64,000 nt of DNA, from the NCBI RefSeq assembly GCF_003464595.1, contig NZ_QRZF01000005.1:371803-435802 (forward strand), written 5' to 3'. Position numbers and translations under genes: made by a program. The notes below the pieces were generated by a model that worked only from the letters and a program-made list of their open reading frames with translations, had not been told where the DNA came from and searched no databases. The DNA is from Bacteroides intestinalis (GTDB lineage Bacteria; Bacteroidota; Bacteroidia; Bacteroidales; Bacteroidaceae). Position 1 is the stretch's first letter, and each line of letters opens with the position of its first letter. Shown in pieces: positions 22,156 through 31,787 of this stretch.

Positions 22156-24573
22156 TTATTTATCTATCACCGTCGATTCCGGAACCAACAATCGTACTGC
22201 AAAAATCCCTCCTGCTGTAGTATCCGGCTTACTCTGGAACCTAACCGTAATTTTATCTTTCGATTTCAGCAAAGTGGCCGGAATATTATATTCCACATTG
22301 CAGAACAAGTCTTTCTTCCATTTCCCGACAATATTTTCCGTAGCGATAGTTTGACCATCAACCAGAATATCAAAGCTCCTACTACCAGACTCAGCTCCCC
22401 AATAACGGACCATCAATGAGAGATTCTCATTTCCTTTCGTGGTCAGTGTATATTCGAAATATCCTCCATTACGGGCATCACGCCACGCCTCACCGGCATG
22501 TACTCCACGATGCGAATCCTGAGTTTTCATTGCATGATCCGACTCAGGTTGTTGCTCACCCGATGATACCATATCCACAGTACGCTTGTCGAGTATCATT
22601 CTCCCATTCTCTTCAGCTTCTACGGCTTGTTTATATTCCCTAAATGCGGGCTCGGGCATTGATAACCAATACATCATATAGCGGCTATCATGAATTCCAT
22701 AGAATGGTTCAAGCATCAGATTCTTATATTTTTCCTGAGTAAACAAACCGGAAACAGTAAAACTAAAAGATTTTCCTTCGACCGGCTTCATACGATTCAA
22801 TTTATTCAGAATATCACTTCTTTCCCCTATGATATAAGGTGCATCAAAAAGTGAAACCAGAGATCCGTGTGCAATATGCTCCCAACGCCCATCTCCGGCG
22901 ATTAATCCGGGCATATTTTCCGTTCCCGTCCTCGCACCTAACAATATAGGGCCACGCATGATCGAGATAGCGTTAGGTACATTAGGCAATTCTTCAATTC
23001 TCACGGTCATCGGAGTTTTTATTTCTACCACATCTCCTTTTGACCATTGGCGATCAATGGTTATATAAGAACCTGGTTGTGCATTTTTTGCATAATCAAT
23101 TCCATTGCAGACCACCTGCATTTTTCCCAGCTCCACCCACGAGGGATAACGTATCAGCAGTTTAAACTGCGTTGTTTTAGAAGGATTAACAGTCAGCGTA
23201 GTCCCTTCTTCATTCGGAAAGTCCGTTTCTTGTACAATCTTAATCTTTTTCTCTTTCCAGTTTAATTCGGAAGGTATAAAAAGATTCACATACAGAGCAT
23301 TATCCGCCGTATCATGGGTATAAATAAACTGCCCGTATTTACCATGATTCTCCATACCGGTACCTACACAACACCACATTGCTTCTCCCGGTGCCGAATA
23401 AACACGATAATGCGAGGGGCAAGCAGGTGTGAAATATACGTATCCCCCATGTTCAGGATGCTGAGTAGAAAGGATATGATTATACATGGCACGTTCATAA
23501 AAATCGGCATATTCCACTTTGGGATGGATACGGAACAGACCTTCGGTAAGTTTCAGCATATTGTTAGTATTACACGACTCCGGTCCCTGACGTTCGTGCA
23601 TATAATCGGAACATTTTCCTGCTTCGGGAAAATGCTCACCCCGGCTATTTCCGCCTAATGACAAAGAGCGATGAGAAACTACAGTCTCCCAGAAAAATTC
23701 AGCAGCAGTCATAAATTCATTGTAATCCGAAGCGGTTTTCGAATTAAGTTCGGCCACACGTTGATATCCCACGGCTTTAGGCACTTGCGTATTGGCATGC
23801 TTGTTATCCAGGTTATCAATGCGCCTTGCCATACTATCGAAAATCTGCTTGTGTGAGAAGCGCTTCGCCGTATCGAGGTATTTGGGATTGCCGGTCATTT
23901 GCCAGGCATCCGCATACACTTCATTCATACCACCGAATTCATTATCCAGCATACGCTCCATTTGCCGGCCGTCTAAATTAGAAATAACGTCGACGCCCCA
24001 GTCACAGAACTTCAAGAAGATCTTTTTCGCTTTTTCATTTTTACCGTAAAGCCAGGCATCCCGCAGTCCGGCATAGGTTTTATGCATATTATACCAGGCC
24101 ACCCAGTAGTTCCATACAATGCCTACATTTCCTTTTCTTATTTCTTCCGCAAACTTCTTACTGTTCGGAAAGCCGCAAATAGAACCGTCATCATTAGCCT
24201 GCTGTACACGCGCAAATTCAGAAACCATATAATCCATGCGTTTTTTACACTCCTGATTACCTGTAGCGGCATAATGAATGGCTAAAGCGCTCAAATAGTG
24301 CCCACCGATATGCCCGTCAAGACCGTCTTTTTCCCAGTTACCATACGTTTCCGCTTTCTTAGGTAATCCTGCTTCACGCAGGAAAGGGGCCAGCAGACGA
24401 TCGGTATCATATTGAAGCAGAACCTTAACGTTCAAATCACAGGCATGCTTAAAGGGGCCTGCAGTTATTCTCACATCTCCCAAAGGAAAAGTGTTCGAAT
24501 AAAGCGCGTCCTGCGCAGCAAGGTTTGTAAAACTAATCGTTATCAGTAACAATAGAATCCATTTTTTCTTCAT
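22156..24573 (-). CDS. GH127/GH146 beta-L-arabinofuranosidase-like enzyme
   Basis: 805 residues with a type I signal peptide (LAAQD, residue 21). The core is the former DUF1680 (α/α)6 barrel. Zinc/catalytic residues of this family are visible: Glu332 and Cys334 in PESCNTNN and the Cys401-Cys402 pair in MWCCVGTG, matching the E-x-C and CC arrangement of the characterised β-L-arabinofuranosidase HypBA1, where one Cys of the CC pair is the nucleophile. A C-terminal β-domain (about 680-800; GGYFEYTL, FDILVDGQTI) matches extra domains seen in GH146 members. These enzymes release β-L-arabinofuranose, which caps arabinose side chains of xyloglucan, pectin and extensin. First gene of the three-gene operon. 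Confidence 0.88.
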   Translation of the reverse strand: MKKKWILLLLITISFTNLAAQDALYSNTFPLGDVRITAGPFKHACDLNVKVLLQYDTDRLLAPFLREAGLPKKAETYGNWEKDGLDGHIGGHYLSALAIHYAATGNQECKKRMDYMVSEFARVQQANDDGSICGFPNSKKFAEEIRKGNVGIVWNYWVAWYNMHKTYAGLRDAWLYGKNEKAKKIFLKFCDWGVDVISNLDGRQMERMLDNEFGGMNEVYADAWQMTGNPKYLDTAKRFSHKQIFDSMARRIDNLDNKHANTQVPKAVGYQRVAELNSKTASDYNEFMTAAEFFWETVVSHRSLSLGGNSRGEHFPEAGKCSDYMHERQGPESCNTNNMLKLTEGLFRIHPKVEYADFYERAMYNHILSTQHPEHGGYVYFTPACPSHYRVYSAPGEAMWCCVGTGMENHGKYGQFIYTHDTADNALYVNLFIPSELNWKEKKIKIVQETDFPNEEGTTLTVNPSKTTQFKLLIRYPSWVELGKMQVVCNGIDYAKNAQPGSYITIDRQWSKGDVVEIKTPMTVRIEELPNVPNAISIMRGPILLGARTGTENMPGLIAGDGRWEHIAHGSLVSLFDAPYIIGERSDILNKLNRMKPVEGKSFSFTVSGLFTQEKYKNLMLEPFYGIHDSRYMMYWLSMPEPAFREYKQAVEAEENGRMILDKRTVDMVSSGEQQPESDHAMKTQDSHRGVHAGEAWRDARNGGYFEYTLTTKGNENLSLMVRYWGAESGSRSFDILVDGQTIATENIVGKWKKDLFCNVEYNIPATLLKSKDKITVRFQSKPDTTAGGIFAVRLLVPESTVIDK

Positions 24574-24633
24574 TTCCTAATCCTTAAATTTATTTCCATT
24601 TATAATCATACTTCCATACGATCTGGCACAATG

Positions 24634-24641
24634 CAAAAATA
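24634..24641 (-). promoter_or_regulatory. -7 box of the GH127-GH97-GH2 operon
   Basis: Minus strand TATTTTTG (TAnnTTTG), about 60 bp upstream of the ATG at 24573 and 21 bp from the proximal operator copy. Confidence 0.6.
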
Positions 24642-24662
24642 GGCCTATTGTATTATAGTCAT

Positions 24663-24703
24663 TGTCAATTCCAGACATTTGATTTTAGATTTCAGATAAA
24701 ACT
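24663..24703 (-). promoter_or_regulatory. Candidate HTCS operator of the GH127 operon (21-bp direct repeat)
   Basis: The proximal copy (minus strand TCAAATGTCTGGAATTGACA, 24663-24682) matches the operator at 17062 at 15 of 20 positions. A weaker distal copy begins 21 bp further at 24684 and keeps the TTTATCTRA core. Orientation toward the gene is the same as at the other two promoters. Confidence 0.55.
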
Positions 24704-24745
24704 TACCGCAGCTCTACTGTACTTACTCCGTACATTTTTCAAAAG

Positions 24746-24777
24746 ATGTAACATCAGGAAAGAAACATGTAACATCA
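24746..24777. repeat. 21-bp-spaced direct repeat upstream of the esterase gene
   Basis: ATGTAACATCA occurs exactly at 24746-24756 and again at 24767-24777, a 21-bp period. It lies 27 bp upstream of the esterase -7 box. The word differs from the GH operator on the other side of the same intergenic region. Confidence 0.6.
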
Positions 24778-24789
24778 TTATTGGGCTGA

Positions 24790-26751
<1,962 letters not shown>

Positions 26752-26809
26752 CAAAAGATACATTAGAAAATAATCTATATTCCCATTCAATACTTACAAG
26801 GATTATCAC

Positions 26810-26850
26810 AAATTTATCTGATTTTGAAATTCAAATATCTAATATCGAAA
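26810..26850 (+). promoter_or_regulatory. Candidate HTCS operator of the large GH43 gene (21-bp direct repeat)
   Basis: Proximal copy TCAAATATCTAATATCGAAA at 26831-26850 differs at one position from the copy upstream of the GH31 operon. A distal copy 21 bp upstream (26810-26829, AAATTTATCTGATTTTGAAA) matches the other distal copies. The -7 box lies 21 bp downstream. Confidence 0.7.
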
Positions 26851-26871
26851 GCCAATCATTCTTCGATAGCT

Positions 26872-26879
26872 TACTTTTG
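26872..26879 (+). promoter_or_regulatory. -7 box of the large GH43 gene
   Basis: TACTTTTG (TAnnTTTG), 66 bp before the ATG at 26946 and 21 bp after the operator. Confidence 0.55.
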
Positions 26880-26945
26880 TCGCATAGTGTCCTATTGAAC
26901 AAATAATAACATAAGTATTTACGTATAAAAAAGATTAGATTGGTT

Positions 26946-29042
26946 ATGAAAAGAATTCAAGTCATTTTATCATTATTTGCTATTGTCCCCATGTTTGCAA
27001 TAACAAAAGCAATAGCCGGTAATAATAATCAGCCCAAAACGTCCAAGTTTGTTTATCATGGAGCTGGTAATCCGTATCTACCGTTATGGGAACATTTGCC
27101 GGACGGAGAACCCCGTGTTTTTGAAGACCCCGACAATCCGGGAAAGTTTCGCGCTTACATCATCGGTTCGCACGATGTCCGCTTCGGCAGTTATTGCGGG
27201 CCGGACATCAGAATGTGGTCAGCACCCGTAGAAGATTTATCAAGCTGGCGTGACGAAGGAGCTATCTTTACCTATCAGGTAGAAGGACAATGGGATGTGA
27301 TGTACGCTCCCGACCTTGTTGAAGTGAAAAGGAAGGACGGCACAAAAGAATATTATCTGTACCCGCATAGCCGCGGTAGAGACAGAGAAGCAATGGTTGC
27401 CAAAGGAAGCCGTCCTGACGGGCCTTTTACCCCCATCAACCTGACTGCCGATGGTACAAAAACCCTACCCGGAAGTATTCTAGGATTCGACCCGTCGGTA
27501 TATATCGAATATATCACAGACCCGAACGATCCAGATTATGAAATTGGGTTCAGAGCTTATGGATACTGGGGATTCCAACGTTCATTAGCAGCCCAACTGG
27601 ATCAGAATACCATGTATTCCGTACGCCCGGGAACAGAGGTTATTCCTTATTTTATGCCAGCAGGCGTTCGCAAAGGTAACAACCGCAGTCCGAAGAATAT
27701 TTCATATCCGCATATCTTTCCCGGAGAGGACCTCGAAGCATTCAACTTCTTTGAAGCTTCATCCATACGTAAGATCGGAAACAAATACGTGACCATCTAT
27801 AGCGGACATTCAGGCCCCGACTATGGATTGGGCAGCTCCAACTCCACTTTGCGTTACGCTTATGGTGACTCCCCACTGGGACCATGGAAAAGCGGCGGCG
27901 TTCTGGTCGATTCGCGTGCCCCGGTGTTAAATCAGGATGGTTCACACCTGCAAACAACTAATGCAGGACACAATACACACGGAAGTATAGAACTCATTAA
28001 CGGACAATGGTATGTATTCTATCACCGTCCGCCACGGGGATTCGGCAACGCACGCCAGTCAATGGTAGCCCCAATCCATGTAGAATGGGATAAGAAACCG
28101 GTGTCGGAAGGCGGTAAAGTTTCCATCAGAGCCTACGATCCGTATGCAAAAAATAAAATCTGGACAGCCAAAGACAGCCAAGGAAATGAATACAAAGGAG
28201 CAGAAGTAACCTCGGAAGGATTCCATATATTCGGCCTTGATCCCTATCAGTATTATTCCGCGGGATTTGCATGTTATCTCTCCGACGGACGTATCCAACA
28301 GGATTCATGGGACATCTGGGATAATCATGCCCCCATCACAAACGTGAAAAACGGCAATATAATAGGATATAAATACTTCGGTTTCGGCGGATTGAATAAA
28401 GACAAACTGGGTTTGAAAGCTTTCGAAGGAACCAAAAAGGGAAACCAAACAGCCTTCAACCTCTTCCTTACACCCAAAACATCAAAAACGTTTAAAGTGA
28501 ATGTTTGGTTAGATGGTCCGTGGGATAACGAAACCTGGAAAGGGACGAAGATAGGCGAAATTGTTGTTCCTGCCAACTCGGCGCAGAAAACGGAACAGTT
28601 TACAATTGATGTATCGAAGTTTGTTGACCACCTGGACAAGAAACATGCAATCTATCTCGTTGCTGAAAGCGAAGAAACGGGCAATCTTTTCGATTTAGCC
28701 GGCTTGGGATTCAGCTCAAACAAGAAGAAGATCACTCGCCCTATTGTCCCCAAAGTAAATATAGAGGTCAATGGAAAAGCAATCGAAGTACCGGCAACTC
28801 CTGTACGTTCTACTGAAAGCAATGGTATTACCGGCTATGACATCTATGAAGCTGTTTACAAACTTCCGGCCGGAACTACCGGAACCCCTACTGTATCGGC
28901 ATCAGCGACTGATAAGAATGTGAAAGTAGAGATTATCCAGGCAACATCGGTTTCCGGAACTGCTATTGTGAAATTCGATTATAAAGGGGTGGTTAAAACA
29001 TATAAGGTTGTGTTTAAGTCTCTTATGGCAGAAAGTAAATAG
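26946..29042 (+). CDS. Large GH43-family protein with C-terminal accessory domains
   Basis: 698 residues with a signal peptide (about 1-25; FAITKAIAG). A GH43-like five-bladed propeller occupies about 30-390, with EDPDNPGKFRAYIIGSHD near the first blade, a FDPSVYIEY segment for the second acid and FFEASSIRKIGNKY for the third. A CBM6-like β-sandwich follows at about 420-595 (YYSAGFACYLSDGRI, FKVNVWLDGPWD), then an Ig-like C-terminal domain of about 100 residues. The sequence differs from the three GH43s in the minus-strand operon, so the substrate may differ too; I cannot name the subfamily. It has its own promoter with the same operator as the two operons. A terminator follows. ATG at 26946 is preferred over the TTG two codons upstream. 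Confidence 0.82.
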   Translation: MKRIQVILSLFAIVPMFAITKAIAGNNNQPKTSKFVYHGAGNPYLPLWEHLPDGEPRVFEDPDNPGKFRAYIIGSHDVRFGSYCGPDIRMWSAPVEDLSSWRDEGAIFTYQVEGQWDVMYAPDLVEVKRKDGTKEYYLYPHSRGRDREAMVAKGSRPDGPFTPINLTADGTKTLPGSILGFDPSVYIEYITDPNDPDYEIGFRAYGYWGFQRSLAAQLDQNTMYSVRPGTEVIPYFMPAGVRKGNNRSPKNISYPHIFPGEDLEAFNFFEASSIRKIGNKYVTIYSGHSGPDYGLGSSNSTLRYAYGDSPLGPWKSGGVLVDSRAPVLNQDGSHLQTTNAGHNTHGSIELINGQWYVFYHRPPRGFGNARQSMVAPIHVEWDKKPVSEGGKVSIRAYDPYAKNKIWTAKDSQGNEYKGAEVTSEGFHIFGLDPYQYYSAGFACYLSDGRIQQDSWDIWDNHAPITNVKNGNIIGYKYFGFGGLNKDKLGLKAFEGTKKGNQTAFNLFLTPKTSKTFKVNVWLDGPWDNETWKGTKIGEIVVPANSAQKTEQFTIDVSKFVDHLDKKHAIYLVAESEETGNLFDLAGLGFSSNKKKITRPIVPKVNIEVNGKAIEVPATPVRSTESNGITGYDIYEAVYKLPAGTTGTPTVSASATDKNVKVEIIQATSVSGTAIVKFDYKGVVKTYKVVFKSLMAESK

Positions 29043-29078
29043 AACTTTACGATTACAGATTACGCATAAAAGTTTCAG

Positions 29079-29115
29079 GAAGTGCTACCATCGAATGATA
29101 AGTAGCACTTCTTTT
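29079..29115 (+). terminator. Terminator of the large GH43 gene
   Basis: A 10-bp stem GAAGTGCTAC/GTAGCACTTC with a 13-nt loop, followed by TTTT, starting 36 bp after the stop codon. Confidence 0.8.
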
Positions 29116-29177
29116 AGATTACAGATATTTGATTTAGATTTAATAGGGTATTCCATCAGAGTTCATCCTAAAAGTGC

Positions 29178-29185
29178 TATATTTG
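29178..29185 (+). promoter_or_regulatory. -7 box of the YjbR-like gene
   Basis: TATATTTG ends 30 bp before the ATG at 29216. It overlaps an in-frame upstream ATG (29174), which is therefore not the start. Confidence 0.6.
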
Positions 29186-29215
29186 CCTCTGTATACAGTT
29201 TTAAAATCCATCAAA

Positions 29216-29596
29216 ATGAACATTGAAGAATTTAGAGAATACTGCCTGTCATTAAAAGGGGTTCATGAGAAAATGCCGTTCTCAAATATTCCCGATAAAT
29301 ACAGCCGTGATGTTCTATGCTTTTATGTAGCAGATAAATGGTTCTGCTTTGTAAATATCGAAGCCTTTGACTTTTGCTGTATCAAATGCAAGCCGGAAGA
29401 ATCGGGAGAATTACAAACTACGTATATAGGAATAAAACCGGGATGGCACATGAATAAGAAATACTGGATCAGTGTTTACTTCAATCAGGATGTACCTGAC
29501 GAAAAAATAAAAGAACTCGTAAGGAAGTCTTATGACATTGTTGTCAAAAGCCTGACAAAGAAAGAACGGGAAATGCTACTATCAAGTGATGAGTAG
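29216..29596 (+). CDS. MmcQ/YjbR family protein
   Basis: A 126-residue cytoplasmic protein of the MmcQ/YjbR family, which has a CyaY-like fold and often binds DNA; its cellular role is unsettled. Typical features are the N-terminal MNIEEFREYCLSLKGVHEKMPF, the central DVLCFYVADKWFCFVNIEAFDFCCIKCKP strands and the GIKPGWHMNKKYWISVYF block. It stands alone between the GH43 gene and a convergent lipoprotein gene. Nothing ties it to the glycosidases, and its promoter lacks the operator. Start chosen from the -7 box. Confidence 0.85.
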   Translation: MNIEEFREYCLSLKGVHEKMPFSNIPDKYSRDVLCFYVADKWFCFVNIEAFDFCCIKCKPEESGELQTTYIGIKPGWHMNKKYWISVYFNQDVPDEKIKELVRKSYDIVVKSLTKKEREMLLSSDE

Positions 29597-29636
29597 CACT
29601 CCCGGCATTAATATGATATATATGAATTCTACAGAG

Positions 29637-30719
29637 TTATGAAAGTTTTCTATACAGTCGCCAATAGTATCCACCAATAAACAATATCAGTAATAATGTA
29701 ATGCCAAAAGCCCAATAATTAACTACACGGGATTCGGCAACAAGCATATAATCACTGTCCAAAAGACGAAAAGCATCTACTTTCCAAATGAGTGACTCAT
29801 CTTTTTGCATGGCTGCATTGGTAGAAACCACCCTGCCCGGCATGGATAACTCAAACTGCACAGCATAACCAAACAATTCTGCAATCCGCCCTTTTTCCTC
29901 AAACAGATCATCCATTGGCTTTTTATTGTCCGCATATAAGTTTGAGAAATATTTCGTTTGACTCAATTCATCCAGATAATTGCATACCTCTTCGGGCGAA
30001 CCGTCATCACCGGTATCTTTTCCGGAAAAGTACTTCCCATAAACCGGTTCCTTCAGATCTGCCAACTGATGTACAAAGGCCGTATCTCCTTTTATTGTAA
30101 TGAAATGAAGAATTACTTCACAACTCAGTTCATACTGACTACGGTTATACCATTTCCAGAATTTGGCTTCAATGTCATCCAACCTATTATTCTGTTCAAT
30201 ACCATTTAATCCGATCAAAGCCTCCTGATCTCCCCGGAACCATATCCGCTGCTCTTCTTTACTCATATATTTTTCGAGAGGTACCGGACCTTTATCGGGT
30301 AATTCACCGTAGGCAGCCGTATACTGATAATATGTATAGAACCAGCGGAAGCTTTTCCGGAGTTTTTCAACCGGGACTACCAGAGGAAGACTGTATTCCT
30401 TTCCATCCAAAGTACTGAAGCTCTCGGAACCTACCATTGGATAAGTCCGGTAAACTTTCACATTCAGTTTGTCTTCATCTCCCCAGCAGTTGAATTTAAC
30501 AACAGAGTCCAAATTGCTCACTCCCCACCCCGAATCTATTCGGAACAAAAACGGATTATGAGTCCTGTCACCTGCAAGGAAAGCAGAGTCGCCATAAGCA
30601 TATACCTCTCTGTGCATGCTACCATCACTATTTACCTGAGAAACCATCCGGTAATAGGTACCGCAAGAAGTCATACCGAGCAGCAAAACAATGGCTGCCA
30701 TCCATTTATACGTTCTCAT
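29637..30719 (-). CDS. Lipoprotein with C-terminal membrane helix, in ECF sigma operon
   Basis: 360 residues I cannot assign to a named family. It has a lipobox (MTSC, Cys19) and a hydrophobic segment close to the C-terminus (about 333-350; WAFGITLLLILFIGGYYW), followed by a basic tail RLYRKLS. The long middle part (about 30-325) is mixed α/β, Trp- and Tyr-rich, and is presumably periplasmic. The gene is third in an operon after an ECF sigma factor and an anti-sigma-like protein, 11 bp after the latter. That position suggests a part in the same envelope signalling or stress circuit. This is context inference only. Confidence 0.6.
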   Translation of the reverse strand: MRTYKWMAAIVLLLGMTSCGTYYRMVSQVNSDGSMHREVYAYGDSAFLAGDRTHNPFLFRIDSGWGVSNLDSVVKFNCWGDEDKLNVKVYRTYPMVGSESFSTLDGKEYSLPLVVPVEKLRKSFRWFYTYYQYTAAYGELPDKGPVPLEKYMSKEEQRIWFRGDQEALIGLNGIEQNNRLDDIEAKFWKWYNRSQYELSCEVILHFITIKGDTAFVHQLADLKEPVYGKYFSGKDTGDDGSPEEVCNYLDELSQTKYFSNLYADNKKPMDDLFEEKGRIAELFGYAVQFELSMPGRVVSTNAAMQKDESLIWKVDAFRLLDSDYMLVAESRVVNYWAFGITLLLILFIGGYYWRLYRKLS

Positions 30720-30730
30720 AATGATATAAT

Positions 30731-31138
30731 TTAATAAGTTTTCTTTGTAAGTTCCATTACTCTCTTTTGTCTGAGCTCCTTATACTGCACATACTGTCTG
30801 GACAGGTAATCGCTCTTTTCAGAAAGCCTCATCCTCTCCCAGCCTTCCGGTAGGGAATAAGCACTGTTTTCCTGGAAACGATACTCCTCTTCTACTCTGA
30901 CACCATCGGGAACCGGACTAAGAAGAGTCTCACTCACCAACAAGCACAACAAAAGTCCTGCGGCTATCCCGGATACCCAACTGCCAATCAGCAGGCTTTT
31001 CCTTTTCTTCTTTTGGGGAACGATCCTGCTCACTTGCTGCAAAATGGCGGTAGTCAGTTCATCCGGATTGCTCAATATAGGCTGTACATTTCTCACCTCA
31101 TCAAGCCATTCATTGTAAAGTTTATCATCTTGTTTCAT
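30731..31138 (-). CDS. Anti-sigma-factor-like single-pass membrane protein
   Basis: 135 residues: an N-terminal soluble part of about 45 (YNEWLDEVRNVQPILSNPDELTTAILQQVSRIV), a basic stretch PQKKKRKS, one transmembrane helix at about 50-70 (WVSGIAAGLLLCLLVSETLL) and a periplasmic tail of about 65. Its ATG overlaps the stop of the ECF sigma gene (ATGA), as is usual for sigma/anti-sigma pairs. No zinc-binding HxxxCxxC motif is present, so it is not a classical ZAS-type anti-sigma factor, and it could instead be another accessory protein. Confidence 0.6.
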   Translation of the reverse strand: MKQDDKLYNEWLDEVRNVQPILSNPDELTTAILQQVSRIVPQKKKRKSLLIGSWVSGIAAGLLLCLLVSETLLSPVPDGVRVEEEYRFQENSAYSLPEGWERMRLSEKSDYLSRQYVQYKELRQKRVMELTKKTY

Positions 31139-31698
31139 AAGCCAGCATCTATTTGATTCATTTTGTTTCGTATATTCTTCCGGGCCAGGTAAAGGGTGGT
31201 TTTAATGATTCCGGCAGAAAGTCCGGTGATAGTTTGCACCTCCGGCACATCCAGTTCCTCAATATCCCGTAATGTAAAAATCAACCTTTGTCGGGGAGAC
31301 AGTTCATCGGTATATCTCAGGATTAGTTCACGCAGTTGCTTGTTCACCACTGCCAATTCTACATTATCATCTGACGAGATATTCACAGAAACGGAATAAT
31401 CTGCCTCATTATCGAGTGGTGAATGGTGCAGGGAACGCAGACGGTCATAACAGGTATTACAAGTGATTTTATAAAGCCAGGTAGAGAAGCGGCACTCACC
31501 ATTATATTTACCCAGCGCCAGCCACACCTTTACAAAGGTTTCCTGTACCATATCTTTAGCCTCATCTTCGTCGCACAGCAATCGGAAAGCAAGCCGGAAT
31601 ACAAGTGGCTGAAACATAGAAACCAGCAGAGAGAATGCTACTGCATCCTCCTGCTGGCTCCTACTTATAAGCTCTTGTATTTTTTTCTGGTCCATCAT
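31135..31698 (-). CDS. ECF (RpoE-like) sigma-70 factor
   Basis: 187 residues from the double ATG at 31698. Region 2 (FRLAFRLLCDEDEAKDMVQETFVKVWLAL, then CRFSTWLYKITCNTCYDRLR) and region 4 (LSPRQRLIFTLRDIEELDVPEVQTITGLSAGIIKTTLYLARKNIR) are both clear, joined by a short linker without region 3. ECF factors direct RNA polymerase to a small regulon and are usually held by a membrane anti-sigma, here the gene that overlaps it by 4 bp. Longer in-frame starts upstream would add an Ile/Tyr-rich tail that is not part of the family. I find no TAnnTTTG box in front of it, so the promoter is probably read by another sigma or by itself. Confidence 0.88.
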   Translation of the reverse strand: MMDQKKIQELISRSQQEDAVAFSLLVSMFQPLVFRLAFRLLCDEDEAKDMVQETFVKVWLALGKYNGECRFSTWLYKITCNTCYDRLRSLHHSPLDNEADYSVSVNISSDDNVELAVVNKQLRELILRYTDELSPRQRLIFTLRDIEELDVPEVQTITGLSAGIIKTTLYLARKNIRNKMNQIDAGL

Positions 31699-31787
31699 AA
31701 TAATATCTTCGTTTATTATATGATACGTAAGAAAAAACTTCCGGTCAATAAACAAGAGCTAAAATAATACTTATATAATGGAAAATA

